Source of the DNA: an uncultured Verrucomicrobiota bacterium
GTDB lineage: Bacteria; Verrucomicrobiota; Kiritimatiellia; CAIQIC01; Lenti-01
NCBI GenBank assembly: GCA_938003985.1
Contig: CALKWZ010000069.1
Span: 1 to 64,000, forward strand
Length of the DNA: 64,000 bases
Direction of reading: 5' to 3'
Translations under genes and position numbers: made by a program
Shown: in pieces, positions 26,698 to 34,256 of the stretch
Layout of the letters: the number at the start of each line of letters is the position of its first letter
Position numbering within the stretch: the first letter of the stretch is position 1
The notes under the pieces: generated by a model
Database searches by the model: none
The model's input: only the letters and a program-made list of their open reading frames with translations
What the model was told of the DNA's origin: nothing

Positions 26698-26876
26698 GAG
26701 GATTTCTTCCGGATTTGGCCGGCGCAAAATCCAGGGCGCGTCTTTTCCGCGCGGAGGCTTCGAGGCCGACCGCTCGCGGACACAAGTCCTGCTCGGGTCG
26801 TCCGCAAAGCCTCCTCATCGGAAAATCCACGCCTTGTTTTTGCGGGGAATCCCGTTCAAATCCGGAAGAAATCCTC
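26698..26876. other. 179-nt structured element, copy A
   Basis: A 19-bp perfect outer stem (26698-26716 with 26858-26876) encloses a second helix (TTTTCCG 26743-26749 with CGGAAAA 26819-26825, plus GGCG/CGCC), then an 8-bp inner stem (GGAGGCTT 26753-26760 with AAGCCTCC 26807-26814) closing a 46-nt core (26761-26806). Copy B at 36667-36845 has exactly the same length. The core differs at two positions only, and the stems differ by paired changes. It could be a structured RNA motif or a mobile hairpin; strand unknown. The rest of 26665-27032 has no recognisable gene. Confidence 0.75.
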
Positions 26877-26962
26877 GGCCTCCGCACCTCGCGGGAAGCA
26901 AGGGCAATCGTGGTATCGGAGCCAAGATGCGCGGCAGACCGGGAGGGGCTGGTTCGTTGATT

Positions 26963-27010
26963 CCTGAACCCTGAACCCTGAACCGTTGAACGGTGAACCT
27001 TGAACCCCTG
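26963..27010. repeat. Heptamer-phased CCTGAAC array
   Basis: About six imperfect copies of a 7-nt unit, CCTGAAC or variants such as GGTGAAC and CTTGAAC, with ACCGTT-G-AACGGT forming a small palindrome inside. It lies between the 179-nt element and the putative small RNA. No coding potential is evident. Confidence 0.7.
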
Positions 27011-27032
27011 CGGACGGTGGCCGCATTAGGGC

Positions 27033-27082
27033 AAAAAAAGGTCCGTGCCAGGCGTTATCGGGGGGGGGTAGCCTGGCACGGA
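27033..27082 (-). terminator. Intrinsic terminator of the putative small RNA
   Basis: TCCGTGCCAGGC (27042-27053) pairs with GCCTGGCACGGA (27071-27082), 12 bp perfect, around a 17-nt loop containing nine G's on the plus strand (nine C's in the RNA). On the minus strand it is followed by CC and seven T's. Confidence 0.9.
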
Positions 27083-27209
27083 TGAGTGCAGACGGGCGGA
27101 GTATGGGGGGGTCTCCGTAGTCCCATCTGCTTGCTGCGTGGTTAGCAGCAAGCTGTTAAAATCGTGTTTGAAAGAACGACCGGGGAGAATCTTCAAATCC
27201 CCGATTTGT
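27033..27209 (-). ncRNA. Putative small RNA of about 177 nt
   Basis: A minus-strand promoter (TTGACA, 17-bp spacer, TATAGT; 27216-27244) would start a transcript near 27209 that ends at the terminator at 27033-27082. The predicted RNA has four hairpins: CGGGGA/TCCCCG (27181-27203), a 9-bp stem GCTTGCTGC/GCAGCAAGC (27129-27153), CGGAG/CTCCG with a C7-containing loop (27097-27117), and the terminator with a C9-containing loop. No plausible reading frame with a ribosome-binding site is present. C-rich single-stranded loops are known in sRNAs that bind Shine-Dalgarno sequences; this one is unclassified. It does not look like 6S RNA, because the ends do not pair. Confidence 0.62.
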
Positions 27210-27215
27210 TCCGTC

Positions 27216-27244
27216 ACTATACGGGACGGAGGGGGGGGTGTCAA
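27216..27244 (-). promoter_or_regulatory. Sigma-70-type promoter of the putative small RNA
   Basis: Read on the minus strand: TTGACA (27239-27244, perfect -35), a spacer of 17 bp, and TATAGT (27216-27221, one mismatch to TATAAT). It begins 19 bp after the stop of the lipoprotein gene at 27263. Confidence 0.72.
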
Positions 27245-27262
27245 CTCCGCGCCCGCGGTTTT

Positions 27263-28462
27263 TCACCTTTTTTCGGGCAGGGGCTCAAGCGGTTGGCGCA
27301 GAGCGGGAAAGGTGCGGAGGATATCCTTGGGGAAGCGATAATCGGGGAAGGCGCGCTTGCGGTACTCGGCGACCTGCCAGGCCAGGTCCCGGCGCTGGGC
27401 GCCGAGCCAGGCCCGCACCAGCTGGTCCATGATGGCGATCTGGACTTCCGGCGGCCGCTTGAGCGCGCGGGCCCAGGCGCGTTCGAGATAGCGGGCGGCG
27501 ATTTCGGCGTCGCCGAGTTTCAGGTTGATGCTGCCGAGCGTTTCGAGAACGAGCGGGTTTTCGGGATCGAGCCGGTCGGCCTTGCCGGCGTGGCGCAGGG
27601 CGGTCAGCAGTTCGCCGCCGCCGTTGAGCATGCAATAGGCGAGGTTGTTGAGGATCTTGGGATTGTCGGGATCGAGGGCGAGCGCGGCGCGGAAGACGGG
27701 GATCGCTTCCTTGTAGCGCCGCTTGCGGACGAGGACGTTGCCCTGGCCGAGCAGCGCCTCCACGTCGGTCGAGCCCGCGTAGGCGTCCTCCTGGATGGCG
27801 ACGTAGGCGGCCTGGGCGCGGCGGTAGAACCCCTGGTCGAACCAGAAATCCGCCAGCACGAGTTTCTGGTCGCGCGTGGGTTCCATCCGTTCCAGCGCGC
27901 CGGGCTTGAGGAGGCACAGCGCGGCGTGCTTGAGCGGCTCGCGGCGGGCGAAGAATTCCTCCTCGGGCAAGGTCTGGATTTCCCCGTTGCCGTCGAGCAG
28001 CGCCACGGTGCCCGCGGCGCGGTCCCAGGCGACGGGGACGAAGGCCGCGGCGTTGGGTTCGTAGCGGAGTCCCGGCGGCAGCAGCACCAGCAGGGGCCGG
28101 TTGCCGGCGAGCCACTTGGCCAGTTCCCGTTCGTCGGCCTTCACGACCGCCAGCACGCGGTGGTTGGCGCGGGCCGCGGCGCGCAGGGCGTTGCGGTCCA
28201 TCTGGGCGGGCCGCGCGGCGGGAGGCAGGATCTTGTCGAGCTGGGCGGCGTCGAGGCGCGCGCCGTTGGCGGCGAAGAAGGCGGCGACGATGGCGCGGTC
28301 GGCGCGCGGCTGGTCCGTTGGCACCGCGGGCACGCGCTGGAGGGCCAGGCGTTCGGCGCCGGGCCGGCCGGGCGTGGCGCAGCCGGCGGCCAGCGCCAAC
28401 AGGGGGACGCACCAGAGCCAGCCGCCCTGCCGGCGCAGGAACGATGGGCGGGGGCGGCGCAT
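27263..28462 (-). CDS. Lipoprotein with degenerate C39-peptidase-like domain and TPRs
   Basis: A 399-residue exported lipoprotein with lipobox LALAAGC (about 22-28). Residues about 45-190 resemble the C39-peptidase-like domain of PA2778-type proteins, in which a QCGPAALA motif and a later HYAVVVGYD normally carry the catalytic Cys and His. Here the corresponding segments read RADRAIVA and AAFVPVAWD, so both are absent and the domain is probably non-catalytic. Residues about 195-380 hold TPR-like repeats (TDVEALLGQGNVLVRKRRYK, AALALDPDNPKILNNLAYCM and later units), as in that family. It likely binds protein or peptide partners at the membrane. It is downstream of the BON gene in the same direction. 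Confidence 0.65.
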   Translation of the reverse strand: MRRPRPSFLRRQGGWLWCVPLLALAAGCATPGRPGAERLALQRVPAVPTDQPRADRAIVAAFFAANGARLDAAQLDKILPPAARPAQMDRNALRAAARANHRVLAVVKADERELAKWLAGNRPLLVLLPPGLRYEPNAAAFVPVAWDRAAGTVALLDGNGEIQTLPEEEFFARREPLKHAALCLLKPGALERMEPTRDQKLVLADFWFDQGFYRRAQAAYVAIQEDAYAGSTDVEALLGQGNVLVRKRRYKEAIPVFRAALALDPDNPKILNNLAYCMLNGGGELLTALRHAGKADRLDPENPLVLETLGSINLKLGDAEIAARYLERAWARALKRPPEVQIAIMDQLVRAWLGAQRRDLAWQVAEYRKRAFPDYRFPKDILRTFPALRQPLEPLPEKR

Positions 28463-28471
28463 GGGCGCGAC

Positions 28472-28774
28472 CTAGCGCTTGCGGGTGCGGTCGAGCACGT
28501 CGTAGACGCCCGGCGTGCCGCGGACGACGTGCAGCGCCCGCTGGCGGGCGGCTTCGTCGGGCACCGTGCCGTAGAGGATGGCGAGGCCGTTGTCCACGGT
28601 CACGCTCAGCATCGCGCGGCCGACCACGGCGTCGTCGTTCAGGCGGCTGTTGGCGACGGCGGCGACGCCGTCGTCGGAGGTGGGCTCGGCGGACAGGTCC
28701 TGGCCTTCGAGGGCCGCGCAGCCGGACCAGGCCAGCAGGGCGGCCAGAATCAGGAACGGAATCGTGCGTTTCAT
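28472..28774 (-). CDS. BON-domain lipoprotein
   Basis: A 100-residue protein with signal peptide and lipobox LAWSGC (about 14-19). The rest is one BON domain: SRLNDDAVVGRAMLSVTVDN then GLAILYGTVPDEAARQRALH and a final VVRGTPGVYDVLDRTRKR (starting about residue 43). BON domains bind membranes or phospholipid and occur in OsmY-like envelope-stress proteins. It lies 9 nt upstream of the TPR lipoprotein gene and is likely co-transcribed with it. A short dyad lies in its leader. Confidence 0.83.
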   Translation of the reverse strand: MKRTIPFLILAALLAWSGCAALEGQDLSAEPTSDDGVAAVANSRLNDDAVVGRAMLSVTVDNGLAILYGTVPDEAARQRALHVVRGTPGVYDVLDRTRKR

Positions 28775-28795
28775 AGGCGGTCTCCAAAAATCGGC

Positions 28796-28815
28796 GGGAC
28801 GGAGCCGTCCGTCCC
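28796..28815 (-). promoter_or_regulatory. Leader dyad before the BON-domain gene
   Basis: GGGACGGA (28796-28803) and TCCGTCCC (28808-28815) form a perfect 8-bp stem with a tetraloop, 22 nt before the BON-domain start on the minus strand. It lies in the 133-bp divergent region with rnhC. A hairpin or an operator are both possible. Confidence 0.4.
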
Positions 28816-28907
28816 GGTTTCCACGCCTCGAACTCTATGCCGCGAAATCCGGAAAGTCAATGGTCGGGCGGTTGCCAGCGGGGGTGGGGTCTGCTAGGGT
28901 CCGGACC

Positions 28908-29903
28908 ATGACGGACAAGAAGAATTCGTACACGATCAAGCTGACGCCGGACCAGATGGACGCGGCGGCGCGGATCCTGCGGGAGGGCAACTACCGCCCC
29001 CGGCGGGTGGAGTACGCCCTTGCGGCGGCGGAGGGCGAAGACTGCCAGATCGTGCTGTACCAGAGCGGCAAATGCCTGGTGCAGGGCAAGGGGGCGGCGG
29101 ACTGGGTGACGTTCGTGCTGGAGCCCCAGGTGCTCGGCGAGGCCCGCCTGGGCTACGAAGACGTGCTCAATCCCGAAGCCAGCGCCCCCCACATGGGCGT
29201 GGACGAAAGCGGCAAGGGCGACTTCTTCGGTCCGCTGGTGATCGCCGCGGCCTACGTCGACGAAACCATCGCCAAGGACCTGAAGGCGATGAACGTGCGC
29301 GACAGCAAGACCATCACGACCGACAAGGCGGCGCAGGATCTCGCCAAGAAAATCCGCGCGCGGCTGGGCGACAAGTTCGTCGTCGTGTCCATCGGCCCGG
29401 CGGCCTACAACCGGCTGTACGCGACGATGGGCAGCGTGAACCGCATTTTGGCGTGGGGCCACGCCCGCGCCATCGAAAACCTGCTCGAAAAAGTGCCGAC
29501 GTGTCCGCGCGCCCTGAGCGACCAGTTCGGCCCCGAGCAGCAGATCCAGCGTGCCCTGCAGCAGAAGGGCCGCAAGATCAAGCTCGAGCAGCGCCACAAG
29601 GCGGAAAGCGACGTCGCCGTGGCGGCGGCCTCGATCCTCGCGCGGTCGGGCTTCCTGACGGCGATGGACAAGCTGGGCGAGAAATACGGCGTCAAGCTGC
29701 CCAAGGGCGCGTCCGACAAGGTCAAGCAGGTGGCCGGCGAGATCGCGAAAAAACACGGCGGCGCCGCGTTCCTCGACGTGGCCAAGTGCCACTTCAAGAC
29801 GACCGACGACGTGCTCGTTCCGCTCGGCAAGTCGCGCCGAAGCGAAAACCTGCCCCCCGCGCCGGAACGCAAGGCGTTCGTGCCCCGGAGACCCGCGAAA
29901 TGA
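28908..29903 (+). CDS. rnhC: Ribonuclease HIII
   Basis: A 331-residue protein. The catalytic RNase H domain begins at MGVDESGKGDFFGPLVIAAA (about 96-115), which carries the conserved Asp-Glu pair. LKAMNVRDSKTITTDKAAQ (about 125) holds the next Asp, and KAESDVAVAAASILARSGFL (about 232) is the last conserved block. The roughly 90-residue N-terminal extension (YTIKLTPDQMDAAARILREG) is the TBP-like substrate-binding domain that separates RNase HIII from HII. It removes RNA primers and ribonucleotides from DNA-RNA hybrids. Its stop overlaps the next start by four bases (ATGA). Confidence 0.92.
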   Translation: MTDKKNSYTIKLTPDQMDAAARILREGNYRPRRVEYALAAAEGEDCQIVLYQSGKCLVQGKGAADWVTFVLEPQVLGEARLGYEDVLNPEASAPHMGVDESGKGDFFGPLVIAAAYVDETIAKDLKAMNVRDSKTITTDKAAQDLAKKIRARLGDKFVVVSIGPAAYNRLYATMGSVNRILAWGHARAIENLLEKVPTCPRALSDQFGPEQQIQRALQQKGRKIKLEQRHKAESDVAVAAASILARSGFLTAMDKLGEKYGVKLPKGASDKVKQVAGEIAKKHGGAAFLDVAKCHFKTTDDVLVPLGKSRRSENLPPAPERKAFVPRRPAK

Positions 29904-30775
29904 AATTGGTGCGCTACGGCGCGCCCGGCGCCGAACGGCCGGGCATCTGGCTGGACGCGACGAAGAAGGAACCCGCGCGGATTCTCGACGTGCGCGGCAT
30001 GGTCTTCGATATCGCCGACTACGACGCGCGCTTCTGGGCCACGCACGGCGTCGAGCGCCTGCAGGCGCTGCTGAAAGAGCCGAACCTCAAGACGATCCCG
30101 GCCGACGGCGTGCGCCTGGGGCCGCCGGTGGCGCCGCCGCGGCAGATCATCTGCCTGGGCAAGAACTACCGCGACCACGCCAAGGAATTCGACGCCAAGG
30201 TGCCCGAATTCCCCGTCTATTTCTCCAAGAGCCCCGGCTCCCTGAGCGGCCCGCACGATCCCATCCGGCTCAAGCCGGGCATGGAGCGCGTGGACGGCGA
30301 GGCCGAGCTGGCGGTCGTGGTCGGCCAGCGCGCGCGCGACATCCAGGAGGGCGAGGCCATGGGCCACGTCGCCGGCTACGCCGTGCTCAACGACGTGACC
30401 AACCGCGACCTGCAGAAGGCGCGCCTGCAGTGGTTCTTCGCCAAGAGCGCGGACTCGTTCGGGCCCATGGGCCCGTGGCTCGTCACGCGCGACGACATCA
30501 AGCGGCCGCACGCGCTGGGCATCCGCCAGCGCGTCAACGGCGAGATCCTCCAGGAATCCAAGACCTCGCAGATGATTTTCCGCATCGACATGGTGCTGGC
30601 GGACCTGAGCCGGGTGCTGACCCTGGAGCCGGGCGACGTGATCTCCATGGGCACGCCGGGGGGCATCGGGTCCGCGCGCAAGCCGCCCGTGGTGCTGCAC
30701 GAGGGCGACGTGGTCGAGTGCGAAATCGACGGCATCGGCACGCTGCGCAATCCGGTCGTCCTGGCCTACGGCTGA
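29900..30775 (+). CDS. Fumarylacetoacetate hydrolase (FAH) family protein
   Basis: A 291-residue cytoplasmic enzyme of the FAH fold. ICLGKNYRDHAKEF (about 83-96), FSKSPGSLSGPHDPI, GEAELAVVVG (metal-binding Glu residues, about 134-143), LNDVTNRDLQ (about 163) and WFFAKSADSFGPMGPWLV (about 177) are all family signatures. Members cleave C-C bonds in acyl pyruvates and related beta-diketo acids, including oxaloacetate decarboxylases; the reaction here is not resolvable. Translational coupling to rnhC (ATGA overlap) and an 8-nt gap to trmB place it in a three-gene operon. Confidence 0.86.
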   Translation: MKLVRYGAPGAERPGIWLDATKKEPARILDVRGMVFDIADYDARFWATHGVERLQALLKEPNLKTIPADGVRLGPPVAPPRQIICLGKNYRDHAKEFDAKVPEFPVYFSKSPGSLSGPHDPIRLKPGMERVDGEAELAVVVGQRARDIQEGEAMGHVAGYAVLNDVTNRDLQKARLQWFFAKSADSFGPMGPWLVTRDDIKRPHALGIRQRVNGEILQESKTSQMIFRIDMVLADLSRVLTLEPGDVISMGTPGGIGSARKPPVVLHEGDVVECEIDGIGTLRNPVVLAYG

Positions 30776-30783
30776 GCGCGGCG

Positions 30784-31383
30784 ATGATCGCGGAGAGCCT
30801 GCGGCGGGAGCCGCAAACGGAAGCCGAATGGCTTGGACCGCTGCCGGTGAAAAGCTGGTTCGCGCATCCGGAGCGGCGGCTGGAGATCGACCTCGGCAGC
30901 GGCAAGGGGCGGTTCCTGCTGGCCCGCGCGGCGAAATGCCCCGAGACCAATTTCCTGGGCATCGACCGCATGTTGCGGCGCATCCGCAAGGTGGACAACC
31001 GCGCGCGGCGGCTCGACCTGGACAACGTGCGGCTGATGCGCGTGGAGGGCTACTACGCCGTGGCCTACCTGGTTCCGCCCGCTTCCGTGGACGTCTACTA
31101 CGTCTTCTTCCCCGATCCGTGGCCCAAGGCGCGGCACGAAGGCCACCGGCTGTTCAACCAGCTCTTCCTCGACGCCCTGCACCGGACCCTCGCGCCCGGC
31201 GGCGTCGTCCACGTCGCGACCGACCACCTGCCGTACTTCGAGCAGCTCTCGGCGATTTTCGCGGGCGACGCCCGCTTCGCGCCCGTTGCGCCCTACGTCC
31301 CGCCGGAAGACGAACAGACCGACTTCGAGCGGTACTACGTCGCCACCAAGCCCATCGGCCGGCTGTCCGTGCGGAAGGCCTGA
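30784..31383 (+). CDS. trmB: tRNA (guanine-N7-)-methyltransferase
   Basis: A 199-residue methyltransferase. LEIDLGSGKGRFLLARAAK (about 33-51) is the SAM site, NVRLMRVEG the next acidic region, and YYVFFPDPWPKARHEGHRLF (about 101-120) the TrmB signature with the catalytic Asp. TDFERYY (about 179-185) closes the active site. The enzyme methylates G46 of tRNA. It is shorter at the N-terminus than E. coli TrmB, like the Bacillus type. It is the third gene of the rnhC operon. Confidence 0.91.
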   Translation: MIAESLRREPQTEAEWLGPLPVKSWFAHPERRLEIDLGSGKGRFLLARAAKCPETNFLGIDRMLRRIRKVDNRARRLDLDNVRLMRVEGYYAVAYLVPPASVDVYYVFFPDPWPKARHEGHRLFNQLFLDALHRTLAPGGVVHVATDHLPYFEQLSAIFAGDARFAPVAPYVPPEDEQTDFERYYVATKPIGRLSVRKA

Positions 31384-31412
31384 TCCCCGCTGGGGCTGCC
31401 GTCGGCGCGGGA

Positions 31413-31907
31413 TCAGCGGATCTTTTTCAGGTGCTGGGCGGTGAGGGCGCGGAATTCCTCCCATTCCGCGGGCGCGAACAGGCAGCGCGGAAAGATGAGA
31501 TAGGTCGCGTCCGTCGGGTACAGCAGGATCAGCCGCGGGCTCTCTTTCCACTTGTGCAGGTGATCCCACGGAATCTCCATCGAGCCGAGGTCGGACTGCG
31601 AGCGCAGCCCGGCCGCGTCGATTCGGAATTCGGCGACATGGGCCAAGAAGCGGTTTTGCTTGAATTGCCTGGTGGCCCGCCAAGGGATCACGGCGAAAAA
31701 GTATACGCCGAGGAATACCAGACTGCCCAGAGGCACGAACGTGGATGGGTCCCATGTGTCGGCCGAACAAATCTTGTGGACGGCTCCAAAGGCGGCCAGC
31801 GCCAGCATCAGGATCCCGGCCAAACCGAAAACGGGTCGCGGCCGCAGGTGCAGAAGAGCCGCGCGCCGGTAATCCTCTGGCCGGATTTCTTGGCGGATGA
31901 AACACAT
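31413..31907 (-). CDS. YcxB-like membrane protein
   Basis: A 164-residue protein with two membrane helices (about 27-46 and 56-74) and a C-terminal soluble domain. RIDAAGLRSQSDLGSMEIPW then LHKWKESPRLILLYPTDATY (about 94-133), followed by LIFPRCLF and EEFRALTAQHL, matches the YcxB-like C-terminal domain, a PH-like small beta domain common after two helices. Function unknown. No convincing ribosome-binding site precedes the ATG. It is convergent with trmB. Confidence 0.68.
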   Translation of the reverse strand: MCFIRQEIRPEDYRRAALLHLRPRPVFGLAGILMLALAAFGAVHKICSADTWDPSTFVPLGSLVFLGVYFFAVIPWRATRQFKQNRFLAHVAEFRIDAAGLRSQSDLGSMEIPWDHLHKWKESPRLILLYPTDATYLIFPRCLFAPAEWEEFRALTAQHLKKIR

Positions 31908-31946
31908 GAATATTCTAGGACACCTGCAAATCCAGTCAGAATTGCC

Positions 31947-32924
31947 TTAATATCTATCCGTTACATATTCCTTATTGCCGGAGCTGTTGATATAGTAAAC
32001 TCCGTTGCGTGGGCCCACATAAAGCCCGCGCCCATTAACGGGCGCCGATGGTTTAAGCCAACTGGCTGGAACTGTAACAGAAGGTCTTTCGGCATTCCTT
32101 AATCTGTAACTGGGCGAGACATAATCGTTGATGCGCCATACTTTTATTCCCTCTGCCGCACATATCTTCTGAGCCTCAGCATAAGCCTCGGCAGAGCTTA
32201 TGCTCCCGTCATCATATAGGGCAATGGCTGGCTGCTTGCCTGTTTCCTTTGCGTAATGCAACGCTTGCCCTATGGCCTCGTGCCACTTTTGAATTTTATC
32301 CACTTCAATGGCATATGTGGAGTTAACAATGTCTGCGCGACCAGCTTCCACGATTACCTCGGTTGCGCCATCTGCGAAGACTTCATTAAATGCGTGTTGC
32401 CAATATGCCTCAGGCAGTTTGCCGTCCGATGTCGGGGCGTAACGCGAAACCGGGGCGTGTTGCATATCGGGCATACCCTCGTTTTCCTGCGTTGCGTTAC
32501 GCGCCACCAGCTTTGGCGTATCTTGATAAGCTACGACCAAGGGCTCGTCAGCCCTTCGGCCAACTCCGCTTTCCTGCAGCATTGTTTCATAATCAAAACC
32601 ATGGACCTGTATTGAGACCAGCTCAGTGCCAGAAGGATCGAATCCGCGTTGCCACATCTGAACGGTTTGTCCGAGCAATTTACTTTTTGCAATTGAGGAT
32701 GCTGACGGCTCGTCACATATAAGTTCGAATGTGCCGCCATGTGAGTCGTATGCGACGGCCCGGACAACCGTTCCACCACTGGTGCGAAATGTTGTTCCGG
32801 AATACACTTCAACAATCCGCTCGAGCAGCAAAAACCCGCAATTGAGTGTAATTGCAATCAGTGAGAATGCACAGACAGGCAGCATTCTGCGGTGAATTGA
32901 ACTTGCTTGACTGTTAATGCGCAT
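31947..32924 (-). CDS. AT-richer orphan protein with possible nuclease-like core
   Basis: A 325-residue protein in DNA visibly less GC-rich than its neighbours. An N-terminal hydrophobic segment (about 14-33) could be a signal anchor. The middle contains a conserved-looking block, EVIVEAGRADIVNSTYAIEV then DKIQKWHEAIGQALHYAKET (about 185-224), which resembles a family seen in many bacteria with spaced D...ExD/K and 'EAIGQ' motifs, similar in layout to PD-(D/E)XK nucleases but without proof. The C-terminus ends GLYVGPRNGVYYINSSGNK, a known short 'GPR-GVYYIN' motif of phage and bacterial proteins. Composition and lack of operon partners suggest acquisition. Function unknown. Confidence 0.6.
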   Translation of the reverse strand: MRINSQASSIHRRMLPVCAFSLIAITLNCGFLLLERIVEVYSGTTFRTSGGTVVRAVAYDSHGGTFELICDEPSASSIAKSKLLGQTVQMWQRGFDPSGTELVSIQVHGFDYETMLQESGVGRRADEPLVVAYQDTPKLVARNATQENEGMPDMQHAPVSRYAPTSDGKLPEAYWQHAFNEVFADGATEVIVEAGRADIVNSTYAIEVDKIQKWHEAIGQALHYAKETGKQPAIALYDDGSISSAEAYAEAQKICAAEGIKVWRINDYVSPSYRLRNAERPSVTVPASWLKPSAPVNGRGLYVGPRNGVYYINSSGNKEYVTDRY

Positions 32925-33565
32925 GTTGTTGCGCGATCATCGCCTCAGCGCGGGACGAAGCGGAGGGCGACGGGGGTTTTGACTTCGGGGACGACGTTGG
33001 TGTTGACGACGAGGAGCTCGTCGTTGGCGCCGGCGGGGTGGGCGACGTTGACGATGGCGTAGGGATCCCAGTAGGTCACGACGAGGGATTCTTCGGCGAA
33101 GGCCTTGAACTGGCCGTCCTTGACCACGGAGCCGGTGAAGGTCCAGGGGGCGTCGGGCAGGGCGGCGTTTTCCTCGACGTTCCAGACGAAGGCTTCGGCG
33201 CGGGCGGTTTTCGTTTCGTCGCCGGACTTCCAATCGACGAAAATGTCCACGGGCGCGCCCTGGGGCGGGCCCTGGCCGATGGCGAGCATGGGTTCGCCGC
33301 CCTTGAGGCCGGCGAGCAGCAGCGCGGCCTGCAGATCGAGGGCGTTGACGGGCAGGACGAAGACGGATTCGTGGACCTTGCCGGCGAGGCCGCAGGCGAG
33401 GACTTCGATGGCGCCCGCGGTCTGGTTGACCCAGCCGGTGGCGGTCACGGTCTTGGTGGCGGAATCGAGCCGCACGGCGCCGAGGATGGCGGTCTGGCCT
33501 TCCCAGCGGACGGGCGAGGGCTCGGGCTGGGGCTCGGAACCGACGGGGTAGATCTTGGGGGAAGA

Positions 33566-33604
33566 ATCAGGAGACAGGGGACTGGAGACAGGAGTCAGGG
33601 AATC
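33566..33604. repeat. Heptamer-phased CAGGAGA array within the YdjY-like gene
   Basis: Five imperfect 7-nt units of the form (A/G)(T/A)CAGG(A/G) or CTGGA variants lie inside the coding sequence of the YdjY-like protein and produce its DSLTPVSSPLSPDSSP linker. Confidence 0.62.
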
Positions 33605-33654
33605 CGAAGATGGAGGGGCGGCGGGCTCCTGGGCGAAGGCGGGGGCGGCGAGGA

Positions 33655-34254
<600 letters not shown>

Positions 34255-34256
34255 CG

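Noticed and set aside
26851..26865. CCGTTCAAATCCGG as a tRNA T-loop
   Set aside because: It resembles GTTCRAAYC, but no acceptor stem or anticodon arm surrounds it, and it falls in the outer stem of the 179-nt element, where copy B has a different sequence.
27033..27209. 6S RNA as identity of the small RNA
   Set aside because: The 5' and 3' ends do not pair and there is no long hairpin with a central bubble.
27026..27244. A 72-codon minus-strand frame within the putative small RNA
   Set aside because: It would start at a TTG that is the -35 box itself, and its content is Pro-rich from C-runs. Promoter and terminator positions favour a non-coding RNA.
31383..31432. Terminator between trmB and the YcxB-like gene
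   Set aside because: TGATCCCCGC and GCGGGATCA can pair, but the loop is long and there is no T-run on either strand.
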